From Oopsacas minuta (taxonomy: Eukaryota > Porifera > Hexactinellida > Lyssacinosida > Leucopsacidae), in assembly GCA_024704765.1 (NCBI GenBank), contig JAKMXF010000222.1:1616400-1680399 (forward strand): a DNA stretch of 64,000 bases, written 5' to 3'. Positions 45,752 through 56,696 of the stretch are shown here, in pieces. Every line of letters starts with the position of its first letter. The stretch's first letter is position 1. A program made the translations under genes and the position numbers. Below the pieces are notes generated by a model. That model saw only the letters and a list, made by a program, of their open reading frames with translations. It made no database searches and was not told the origin of the DNA.

Positions 45752-48165
45752 TCATATTTCATCACCTGCCACACTATGTCTCTTCAGATAAACTGATGAT
45801 CTCTTCTTGGGTAGCTCAATATGACTGTACTCCTTAAGATCCGCATGCTGTTTCTCTATCATTAATCTGTATTCAGATAACTTAAGGGTTACTCTACCTG
45901 TCTCCTCTTCTATCAAATCCTCTAGACAAGGTATAACTGTAGCAAATAAGAAGCGCATACTCTTCAGGAGAAAAGATTTCATATTTCGATCTTCTTGCTG
46001 CCCCAGAGATTCAATTAAAACTTCTAAATGAGCTCTCATAAGCTCCTGGAGACAATCTTGTAAATGGCCTGAAAATTCAGGTAGAGTAATCTTCAGGGAG
46101 TAATATGTGAAATCATATAGGATTACGCTGAGCTCTACCGTTGCTCTTGTCAAGTCAATAATTCCATCTTCAAAAACTTCGTTTGAGAAGTCTTGCACTC
46201 CTAGACCTATCATCTTCTCAGTAATTTCGTTAAGCAGAGTTTCATTATTGATAAGATCGTAAGGTAACCAATAACAGGTGTCTATAGCAGCATTGGGTAG
46301 TGTTTTTAATACACTTTCAATCTTAATTTTCATTTGAGCTAGAAGTGGTGTCTTGAGAGAAAGGAGAAATGTGTGACCGAGATCCATCCCAATTTCGTTC
46401 ATCTTAGCTGTCCAGAAAAGAGCTATTTCCAAGCATTCAACTGGCTTGTCAATCTCTGATGTTTGGAATGAATGCTTGCAAAAGAGAGTACTGAAATATT
46501 TCAGTTCCTAAAACATAGTTACAATCAAATACTTTGTAAATACAAATAATTAAACACACTTACTTGAACACACCATACTACGAATGTGCTGTAACAAGCT
46601 ATACTACTCCCCGACCCTTTATCAGTCCCCTCTCCTCCAAACGCCTGCTGGAACTCAGAAGATGTGTCCTGTAGCCCCTCGATGAATGTACGAGATAACT
46701 TATCAATGAATATAACAATAGCTCCTTCAGCTTTCTGCTGTGCCAAATCATATCTGATAAGACGGGATCTGTTCTTGAGGAACAATTCACAGGCTTGTGC
46801 ATTTCTATCTAACCGTAGTAACAGCGCTACAGCTCTGCGTGAGGCACGAGGTCCGCCTCTCAAACTAGCTCCCCTACTCACCCTTAGTTCCTGTTTCAAG
46901 GCCTCCCCAAGCTGTTTTATACGTAGATCTATACGAGATCTGACGTCACGTAGTGCATGACTATCTGTGAAGTCTTTGAGATATGATTTAGCTCTTTCAA
47001 CCTACAAAAGTATACAACTAATCTTATGTTAACTATTAATAACTATATAACTAACTTGTTCTACTGCTTTCTCAAAGTCTCTCTGAGCTATAAGCACGTC
47101 CAGCTGCTCAGGCATCTCTTTAATCCAGTCCTGCTGTAAATCCATTTGTTGTTGTTTCAGACTCATCTGTCTTGTCACAGCTACAGAATCTTCTATGCTA
47201 GTTTTCCTACTGGGAGAGTTCTTCAGTTTAGCGCGGGCAGCTTTGTACTTCCTCTTCGTGTCTTCTAGGATAGATATCCATTGACACTTCTGCTCAGCAG
47301 AGTCTGCAGAGTAGAGATGACTGTCTGGGAATTTCAGAATCTTGAAAGCATTCCTGAGTCTGCGAGTTCCTGGAGTGCTACCTCTGATATTCTCACCGTC
47401 TTTAACAAGCACTACAGCTAGATTGTCAAGTTCTATCAAGATCTGGAATCTATACAAATTACATTATGAGAATTTTTTGTAGAAGCGTATTGATTACATT
47501 ACCTGAATTGTATAGGTCCTCTCCTCTGCCTCTTCCTGAGATATGTAGCTATGAGAAGAGAATCGTTTAGTAGGAAAGCTCTAATCTTTCTCATCTCATC
47601 TCCAGTCTCAGGATCTATTTCTTTGAGTTTCCCTGCAAACACGACACACCTCCCTGGCACATCTGTGAGGTGAGAACACCCCTCTACAATTTCCAGGAGA
47701 TAAGCTAGAGACCTGGGCTCCTCTCTTTGCTCCTGGGTCTCTCCCCCTCTCTCCTCATCCTGTGACGTGCTGGTTAAACCTAGTGTGCTTATCTACGAAA
47801 ATATAATACAGTAAATACACTATATTCTGTTGAAATAATTATTAGCCTACATCGTTGTTAGGATAGAGGAGCTGCTCTTGTTCATACATAATATGATTAA
47901 TTTGATGCATCTCTGTTTCCAGCTGAGACACATCCTTGCTAGTGTTAATGAATTGCTGGTAATTCCTATAGACATTCATCTTAAGCTCGTGAGCTGTCTC
48001 GTCGGCCACAGCCTGTATCTTCTGTCTGGTTATCTCAAGATTTTCCCTGGTATCAGATATACACAGGTTTTGTACGAATTCGTCGGGACTGAATGGTTCA
48101 TGTTTTAAACGGTTCTTAAGCTCTCGTACTGTTACATTCATTTTACTAACTTGTTGTCTAAACAT
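45752..48165 (-). CDS. EXOC8: Exocyst complex component 8 (EXO84)
   Basis: Five exons with agreeing phases: 48165-47851, 47792-47503, 47449-47056, 47001-46564 and 46507-45752. They give about 730 residues against 725 in human. The N-terminal helix (IQAVADETAHELKMNVYRNY) matches the exocyst core-forming region. A PH domain spans about residues 125-215 (VPGRCVVFAGKLKEID... FLLNDSLLIATYL). The Exo84 C-terminal helical domain follows, with SLRGGPRASRRAV as in vertebrate EXOC8, and CYSTFVVW. Exocyst tethers secretory vesicles to the plasma membrane; the PH region of EXO84 binds the GTPase RalA. The next ATG is at 48141. The gene starts 128 bp after the end of VPS25 on the same strand. Confidence 0.94.
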
Positions 48166-48293
48166 GTATAATTTTCATAGTAGGTTTATTCGAAGAAATT
48201 CCAATCTTGCAATAATTATTACTAAATACTCCTAAAACAATAAATCATTTTTACATGCAAATTGTTAACCAAATTCAAAATTATTAGACCAAA

Positions 48294-48854
48294 TTATCCG
48301 AAGAATTTTACTCCAGCATCAGACATATCAGGATTCGATCTTTGAATTATTTGTGCTTTTCCATCATTCTGTAATGTCTGTAGAGCCTTAACAACCATGA
48401 TAAGCTCCAGTCCGTAGAATTCCTCATTTATAGTATCATCTCCTGAATGCAGCTCATACACGGTACAAACGGTATTTATGAATGCATTATCAGAGGCCCA
48501 CTGGTAGATAAGGGCACCCCATTCCTTGGGAGTGCGCCACATGACAAGACACCTGTCCTTCTCTTTATCCTGCCATTCAAGATTTCCTCTCGAATCAAGA
48601 GTATTTAGTATTAAGCTAGCAGTCTCTCTTGATAGTATTCGGTTTAATTGAGAATTGACAAATAGAGGTGAGCTTGCCAGCGCCTCTGTCAAGTCCAGAA
48701 CATATAGTTTGTTGTATTTGAAATAGTTCAGAATCAAATTACACCATGCATCAATCTGTTTAGCTCTTGTATCCAAATTTGTTTGTAGGGTATAAAAGGG
48801 TGGATAGTTGTACAATACTGGCCATTCAAACTCGCTGCTAGATTGGCTGGCCAT
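48294..48854 (-). CDS. VPS25: ESCRT-II subunit VPS25
   Basis: 186 residues, one exon; human VPS25 has 176. The start FEWPVLYNYPPFYTLQTNLD keeps the PPF motif that docks on VPS22/VPS36. Two winged-helix domains follow, with GNLEWQDKEKDRCLVMW, RTPKEWGALIYQW and a C-terminal ALQTLQNDGKAQII. It works in the ESCRT-II complex at endosomes and recruits ESCRT-III (VPS20) during sorting of ubiquitinated membrane proteins. Its stop lies 128 bp upstream of the EXOC8 start. Confidence 0.95.
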   Translation of the reverse strand: MASQSSSEFEWPVLYNYPPFYTLQTNLDTRAKQIDAWCNLILNYFKYNKLYVLDLTEALASSPLFVNSQLNRILSRETASLILNTLDSRGNLEWQDKEKDRCLVMWRTPKEWGALIYQWASDNAFINTVCTVYELHSGDDTINEEFYGLELIMVVKALQTLQNDGKAQIIQRSNPDMSDAGVKFFG

Positions 48855-51079
48855 TATCCAACTCCTAAACAGAATCTAATCTTTGAATCACTAACAGATG
48901 GATTATGTAATTATTAATTAATTAATTATAATGTGTTAACATGAATTAACAACTATATTAGAATAAGCACACAGACTTATTTGTTACACAACTATCAATT
49001 GGATGATAAACACATAAAATTAGTCTTGAATAGTCGAACAAATGGTTTCCATTAATGAAATAGTATAAATATTGTGACTATGATAAATGTGTTAGAGATA
49101 CTATTATTAGACTAATAAAAGGTTATAATTGAATTGATGCGAATAAGGGTGAAGGTAGGAAGTGACAATCGTCTTAAAAATACTGGTAAAATTGTAATTT
49201 TGTAATGAATAACGGGGGAGTCAAATTTCTTCGACAAAGGTTGACGCACTGAATAGAAGAAATGCTCCTAGAATATCATTCAAATTTCCAAACAGATAAG
49301 GGGAACAAAATATGCATGCTACTTAGTCCATAAATTAGGTAAATACAGAAGAATTGATAACAAATTCTACTCCACCTACACAGGGCCATCACATTAAAAT
49401 ACTTATAGTTTTGTGGTTATGATCCAGTAACCCAGAAGGAAAGATAGCATTCTCTGATAAACTACTTAGTGCTTATAATCAACAACTTAATGGATATTAA
49501 TGAATTATTTCAATCTTACTTAGAGAAATATCAATATTAGATTATGTAAGTGTAGGGAAAGATGGACACTGATTTCAGGGTGGGGCTAGACATTGAGATA
49601 TGATATTGCTACGGAATCTCAACAATGTCAATGATTATAAGTATTATGTAAATTATATAAGTGTTGCATATTTGTTAGTTAAGAGATAGCAACTAGTATT
49701 CTTATCTTTCAAACAGATGCGGGGTTAGTAATAAACTTCAAACTATTTGTATATCAACCGTGAATATTGGTTGAATTTAATTTTTGGGATAGTCAATAAT
49801 TAGATAGAATTTAGTGAAATTATTTCAATAATTATCTTGGAAATAATTCTAGCAAAATTTATTTGCTCTATTCAATTTTAAAACAATAACAATATACTAA
49901 TAGTTAGAGTAAATTGAATTACTTATTAGAGGAAATTATGCACATTTTCGTGAGATTTTATTTAAGTCATTAATCGCTATATTTTAGTTACAAATGTTTG
50001 TAAATTCTTAGAGTTTCCATAAATTCGTTTATCAATTGTCTTCGTATTACTACTATATATAAATGTTATATATTCCACTCTCGCAAACTGAAGCACTTTA
50101 GAATATCCCAGATCACACAGTAGAGTTGCACAAAAAAATTGTAGCCACCCTTCATGGGGAGCTACCAATTAATGAAATACTACAATTTCTGTAAGTGTAC
50201 CCATGTATTTATAATAAGTAACAGTACATTGATCAATTCAGCGTAGGTGAGTATTAATTAATTGGCCCTCTAGACAAGAGGGGGCAATTATTCGAGTAAA
50301 TACAGTAATCAAATTAACTTTAGGTTAAACTCATTTAGAGTGATTATTTTCACTAGAAAAATTGCGTGCGGTACTCGGTTAATTAGCTCTATAATTACTG
50401 ATTGCTTATATCAACAAGCCATTACCATATAATACATACAATAATCTACATAAAGGAAGAAGAAAAAGAATCCAATCAACTATCCATACAAATGCTGTGT
50501 TAAGTTAACACACATGAGATATGAGTAATTGGCTACGAAATACGATAACAATATACTATCACTAACAGTTCAACACAACATCCACTATAATCACAAACTA
50601 ATTAGTCAGACAAGTCAACATGCTAATACGTGCTTCCTAACTAAAATATGTCTCTTAAATGTAAACATTTTATGTCCGTAATCACTGGAATGCTAGCAAT
50701 AATTACAATTAACACTTAACTTAATGAACCGATAATGTGAATCTTGTACGTATATGGATATTTAATCCAATAAACAAATCAGATTAATTAATAAATCGGA
50801 AAGTATTAAATGCTCAGGATTATAACACTTTGATCCAATTATATTAATTATTGAAATAGTTTCTAAGTAGTGCCTTCAGGTTTAAGGTAATCTTAGGTAT
50901 CAAGTAGATATCAGCTTGGCGTAATTAAGATACCCAGAATCAAGTACAAACAAGCCATCGAGTGTATCTAGGAGATTTATATAAATAAAGAAGCATGTTA
51001 AGATCGTAAGAAGGATCAAGTAGCTAACACTCCCAAAATAGTACTTAGTAATACATTTGAGAGCACATCTAGAATAGAC
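48855..51079. other. Intergenic region before the homeobox gene
   Basis: 2.2 kb between the divergent starts of VPS25 and the homeobox gene. No coding frame of note. A MITE end with a CCCTCT...AGAGGG hairpin lies at about 50264-50312. The rest is AT-rich and probably holds regulatory sequence for the homeobox gene; I cannot identify individual sites. Confidence 0.35.
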
Positions 51080-52861
51080 ATGGATTGTAATTCACTTTTT
51101 TGTCAATATATACACTCCTCCGCTCCACCTCACTTTATGTCTCAACAGTATCAGCTCCGTAAAGATGATTCTGAAATGTCAGAATCTGTACCAGGTTCTC
51201 CGGTAAAGATATTCAAGCCTAGTTTTACAATTGATAGCATTCTCGGACGGCAAGAATGCAATAACAAGAGCAAAGCTGATCTTGATATTGTTTCAGTTGA
51301 AAAGAAAGATGAACAACGTCCGTCTGCGGACCCGATAAAACCTCAACACACAAAACAATCACATGCCAGGACGCCCTCCACTGCTCCCCTCACCCCCTCC
51401 TATAATATGATGCTGGTACCTGGGTTCGGAGGCCAATTTCCTGTGGTGGGTACTCAGCCACAAAGAGTTCTCTACAGAAATCAAATGTGTACATGTGGAG
51501 ACGCGACCAAGTACCATCACATGGCCGTGCAGCTCACAAATGAACAAAACTATTCGGGAGGGATTGCATTAGTCGACCCTTCCTTCCGTCACCCTCTCTC
51601 ATTTCACGAATGCTATTTTGCAGGTAAGTGCTGTACGAAATCTAGATTATAAAATTGCAAATTTCGAAAAAATGAATTGTGAAATATATTTAGATGAGTA
51701 CTCAGACGATCTCAGTAGAGGAAGAAGGAGAAAAATGAGAACAGTGTTTACTGACGATCAGCTTTTAGGATTGGAAGAATGTTTCATTGATAAAAAGTAC
51801 CTCACAGTACCAGACCGCCTCTCACTAGCCAATAAATTAGGCCTCACTGAAATACAGGTATGTATATTAATTGTATTTAATCTACGAAATAAATGATTCA
51901 TTCTAATATTATGGTAAACGTCACTTCGCGATAAACTCAGCATTCGAAGTATACTTAATTTTCCAATATGAATACCTCATTGGGGACGTATTTATGTAAA
52001 TTGATATTAATAAAATAAATAATATCATAAAATCATTATACATATACATAAGAGACTGAAAAAATGCGAAATTCGGATTAAGTTTATTGTGTTACACTTG
52101 TGTGGACGTACAGAGCAAGTCTCTATGTATGTATTACAATTATTTGGTTACGTTATCTTAAAAACACATAAATTTCCACATGATTAGTTGAAAAGGTGTG
52201 AAAATCGGATTCAGTACACCCGACATATTTAGTGAAATTCTAATTTCTTTCTTGATAAACAGAATAACTACATACAGTAGTTATACAACATCTAGCAATT
52301 ACCAAAATCAAATTTTAAAATACATACCATAATCCTTTATTTGACAACGAACACATCGACACAACAATACAGATTTAATAATATACGTATATTATAATTA
52401 GAGATAATAATAAAATACTATCGTCTACTAGTAGTAATATCAGTGATGAATTCTGATTCAATAAAGCAAGTAATTCTCTGTAATATTCTACGAGGGCGTA
52501 ATTGAATTTATGACTGTAATGTACGATAAGCAAGATGTTATCTTATTAGCATTATTGTGAAACGATCATTTTAATAATTTGTAAATTGGGCCACTCACGA
52601 ATAGTGAATAATATTTGCTGATTAGAAAAGGTCTGTAAACATATTAGCAAGTCCGAACTAATTTCTGTCTTTATTTATTGATTTATGAATATTCAGGTAA
52701 AAACATGGTTTCAAAACAGAAGGATGAAGTGGAAAAAACAGATGGAGCTACCAACATTACGGAGAACTCTACTATTGAACAACCAAGAGAGCTGCTCACT
52801 TAATGCGGAAGCTGAGAACAGACAGTTTGAATCGAGAGAGGAATACATTGATCCTGTTTAA
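51080..52861 (+). CDS. Bar/Bsh-type (NK-like, ANTP class) homeobox transcription factor
   Basis: Three exons, 51080-51623, 51694-51857 and 52697-52861, give 290 residues. The homeodomain is residues 193-252, with WFQNRRMKWKKQ in helix 3 (W48, F49, N51). KMRTVFTDDQLLGLE and KKYLTVPDRLSLANKLGLTE are closest, from memory, to the BARX, BSX and sponge BarBsh groups. The intron between homeodomain positions 44 and 45 is shared by many NK and Bar-type genes. Near the N-terminus FTIDSILG (about 49-56) is an EH1 motif that recruits Groucho corepressors, so the protein is probably a repressor in development. Q50 predicts TAAT-type DNA sites. The 0.84-kb second intron and the 2.2-kb upstream space could hold enhancers. 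The exact family needs a tree. Confidence 0.88.
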
Positions 52862-55604
52862 TTAAACCAATTTGCAAATTTAATAAAATTCTTGAAACAC
52901 AGCAAGAATCCCTTATATTAATGTTATATTTCTCATTTTAAATGTACACAACGAATATGCATTTCTTTCTATGTAATTAATTGTGCACCGATATTAAAAT
53001 ATTTATTTGCGTTGCTTATTGTAGAGAATATTTACTAAACCTACGAAATAATTAACTGAATAATTTCAAAAGGAGTGAAAATTATTTGATTTGAAGTGTA
53101 GCAGTAGAACGTGGGTAGATCCCGGCAGAGTAATCGGGAGAATTATCAAGGAGGACTAAGACCCATCATATAGAGATACGTAGATATTTTCACAATACTA
53201 TGTCGGCAAATATTCAAAAATATATAAATAGGTGTTTGTAAATCGACAGTAACTAAAAGTGATACAATTAATTCACACACAACAAATGTGAAGATAGTGA
53301 ATTGTAATACTGAGAGATTGAGTAGATAGGATACAAGGGTACTGCAGTAGCGGCGTCAAATGGGCACGGGGAGCTATGTATTTCGCTTTTACAATATAAT
53401 ATTTTGTCTCTAATTAGTCTGTACCAGTGGCGGCGCTAGCATGGGGCTGATGGGGCTAGCGCCCCATCTCTTAGCCCCATCAGTGAAGAGTGGATGTAAG
53501 ACCTGTATCTAATCAGGACAGACCATCAAATAACGAAACTAAAGAATTATTTTATTATCGAATTGTTCATCAGTATTCATGGGATATTAGAATGTCGCCA
53601 ATTGTTGGGTCACAAATTGTAAATTCATAATCATGGTTCAGTAGGTAATCTATGTAAAAATTTTGTTGTTTTTATGAAAATAAAATAAACAAATCTAAAT
53701 CTCATAATAATGATAATACTTGGAAACTTGCTCTAAACAACAATACAGGAAGAAGACAGTACGCTGATTCCGAATTTTGCATTTCAAGTTTGTCATACAT
53801 AGCCATTTTAGCTACATCAGAGTGGCGGGCTAACTCTGGTCTGTGCAAACAGTGATTTACTCCTTCCATTCTAAGATTATTGGGTTTTTCGCTTATTCTA
53901 ATCTACTAAAACTTTTCAATTTTCACTAATATTTGCATTCTCCGTTTGTGACAAGTAGGACTATTCAAAATAGTGGAGCACTTCTTACTCTGCTCTAAAC
54001 GATCGGAAAGTATTTTTCGATAAAATTGTGGTAATTGGATTACTTCTAAAATATAAATTCAAACTTTATAGATAGACTAATTTAATTTAATCTTATCAAA
54101 TGATATAAATAATATCCATTTGATACAATAGTTCACATAATACATTTTCTTGAAAATCGTAAATAGCGTCATGATAGAATCAAAACTGGGATCAGAAGTG
54201 AGAACACCGATCATTATGATTGCTAGAATCGTGAGGCTCAGAGAATCAAACCCTATAGCGCCTTCAAACGTTAAGTAACGCAAATTCGCCAAAAATTAAA
54301 CTCTCTTCCATTCGTCAGTTTAGAATTATTATTTAAAGGATATGCTTGAAACACTTCCTTGCCAACATTACAACGTTTGATCGGCCTCCTATTAACAAGG
54401 ATTGTCTAATAATCTACGCATAACAAATATGACAAAACATTATCAAAAAATGCATTAAAATATTGTCTGGCACTACAAAATAAACGATTAATCTATTCGT
54501 ATATAACGTAGTAAACAGAATCGCAGAAAAGACACATAATTACCGAAGCTATTTGATTCACTATCATATTATATAAGAATTGTATTATCATAATGCTCGC
54601 AAATATTAACACATGATAAATTCATTAATTATTGTTAAAATGAAATAACTATTGAAAGTATAAAAATTAATTATAATAAAACGATTTTGTGGCAAACAAT
54701 CTGTAACTAATCTTGATCAGAAATCAGTTACAAGCAGCTGAACATGATTAATTCAATGATATACAAATTTAAATTATGGATGATTCAAATTAAATTTGAT
54801 ATATACAAATATAGTTTTTGTAACCGCGTTAAAGAATTAGGAATGTATGTACTATTAGTATAGAGAGAGAGGCGACAACAGTTTAAGCAATGTAATCAAT
54901 ATTATCCAGAATTATGAAATATAATTAATAAATAAATTCAATAAATGAATAAGAATTCAGCAAATTATTACTCAAATTAATCTTCAATGTCACTACCATG
55001 CTGGAAGTCATGGGTTATCTTCTCTGAAAAAGATCAGTATTTTGATTTCTGATTGGAAATCATCAAAATCTGTAAAAATTGTAAAATTTCATCTATCTTA
55101 TATTAGTTTAAATAATTTAAGTAATGTCGTTTAGGGGAGTTTAGACGAGGTTATTTATTGGTGGTTTCTCGAAAAGGCAACCCCAACGTTTTGATACTAT
55201 TAATATACATGCACCGTGTCCTCAATGGCTCAATAATATTAATATTCAGTAGACTTTGGATAAGACTTACTACTTCTTTCAAACCAAAAAGTAATTTCCA
55301 TTCGTTTAATACAATCTAATTCCAAACTTCGATTTCTGAGCATCAGGAATATGTATACAAATCAGTTACAATGGAAGTAAATGAAGAAAGCTTAGGCGGT
55401 TGTATATCACAGACTTCATACTAAGTGTTACATATTATTCCCAGTATAGTTTAAACTGTCCCAGTTTAGAAATGTAGCCCACTGACACTCAAATAGACTG
55501 CATTAATTCTTGTTACTTAGATCAAAATATATATTAAAAGATATAAATTATCAGTAGTACACATATGACATATAAAATGTATAACTCACAAATAAATACT
55601 CAAT
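52862..55604. other. Gene-poor region with hAT-like ends
   Basis: Two hAT-like ends in the same direction lie at 53345 (CAGTAGCGGCGTCAAATGGG) and 53416 (CAGTGGCGGCGCTAGCATGG), the second with a GGGGCTAGCGCCCC hairpin. Minus-strand stretches at about 53705-53875 (PELARHSDVAKMAMYDKLEM) and 54077-54292 look faintly coding but have no start, splice or family support. A repeat end at 55247 and the sequence after it resemble 27224-27420. Confidence 0.4.
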
Positions 55605-56696
55605 TCATATTTCTTCAAGAGAAGTGATAATCTGACAGTTTGCTATGACACTCATGGGAAGAGAGCCGATTAATGGAAAATAAACCTTCTCACAAATCAG
55701 ATTTCCGTTGCTTACGTTTGTAGCTCCACTTTCTTGTTCGTTATCACTGAACTCATACAAAGCATCTTTGTTAACTTCACAGCGCCACCGTCCATCCTCC
55801 ATTATACCGTACACTTTAACTTCATCACGTGGAGTTACACGTGTGCTCTCTACTCCAGGGATAAGAAAATAATCTTCTGTCAGTTTAGCTGTGAACTGAG
55901 CTACTATTAGAGGAGCTCCACGCTTAATGTCTAAATCTCTAGATCTGAGCTCGTGCGTGAGAGTCGGATCCCTGTGAGCACCAACAAACATCTCTTCCAT
56001 CTCTTCCAGACGCTGCAGTAGTAAGCGACGCTCATAGACCCGTTCCAGAAGACTCTCTGTCTCTGAGTCGAAAGGGATCGACTGAATATCTATAGAATCA
56101 ATTGATGGTTTATGTTCTACCCCAGAACCCTCACGGCCGATTGATCTAAGAAAGTTAGATACACAAGTAGCATTCACTAGCTCAAGAAAGAATAAAGACC
56201 CGTCACCAAAAGCTAAAGTAATAATCTTAGTACTGATGGCTCCTTTCTGTTCTTGTATCTCTGTAGGAGTCTGTCCTACGTGACAACTACTAAGGGGAAC
56301 TTGTCCCACAGGGACAAGAGCTTCTGGGGGGGGCTTCTTAGTAGGGAGAGGTTGTTCATCACTCACTGCACTGTTTAAATACTTAACTAAGTAGAATCTA
56401 AGCATGTTACCAACTACTACTACCCACTGTACGTGCCAGCCTAAATCTTTCGATTTTTTCTTACCGATAAGCAAATCTTGTCTCTTCCTGACAAAACCTT
56501 CGAATTTGACTGGCAATTCAATAGCCGAGTCAGCAGATAACCACTGGTTGCGAGTATCAATGAGACGCCTCTTAGATGTTTCATTTAGACTATGTGCTGA
56601 TTGGAGGCTTGGTTCATCTTGGTGAGGCTCAGATAATTCATCTGTATAGAATACTGAACTGATAGTCTTACGTGACGATAGGGGAGAATTCTTCAT
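55605..56696 (-). CDS. PH and SH3-like domain protein, unknown
   Basis: 363 residues, one exon. A PH domain spans about 62-187: VKFEGFVRKRQDLLIGKKKS, then WHVQWVVVVGNMLRFYL, a proline-rich variable loop (PTKKPPPEALVPVG) and the closing helix FLELVNATCVSNFLRSI. The long basic first loop resembles spectrin-type PH domains, which bind phosphoinositides. Residues about 264-345 have SH3 character: IVAQFTAKLTEDYFL, DEVKVYGIMEDGRWRCEV, and the closing YFPLIGSLPMSVI. Between them is a charged helix (ESLLERVYERRLLLQRLEEM). It looks like a membrane-associated adaptor. I cannot name the family; part of a spectrin- or RhoGAP-like gene is an alternative. Confidence 0.7.
   Translation of the reverse strand: MKNSPLSSRKTISSVFYTDELSEPHQDEPSLQSAHSLNETSKRRLIDTRNQWLSADSAIELPVKFEGFVRKRQDLLIGKKKSKDLGWHVQWVVVVGNMLRFYLVKYLNSAVSDEQPLPTKKPPPEALVPVGQVPLSSCHVGQTPTEIQEQKGAISTKIITLAFGDGSLFFLELVNATCVSNFLRSIGREGSGVEHKPSIDSIDIQSIPFDSETESLLERVYERRLLLQRLEEMEEMFVGAHRDPTLTHELRSRDLDIKRGAPLIVAQFTAKLTEDYFLIPGVESTRVTPRDEVKVYGIMEDGRWRCEVNKDALYEFSDNEQESGATNVSNGNLICEKVYFPLIGSLPMSVIANCQIITSLEEI

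Noticed and set aside
46664-46960. 98-codon plus-strand frame
   Set aside because: Antisense to EXOC8 exon 4, which is firmly supported by homology.
53705-54292. Two coding-looking minus-strand stretches
   Set aside because: They read smoothly for about 50-70 codons but have no convincing start, splice borders or family, so they are noted only in the region entry.
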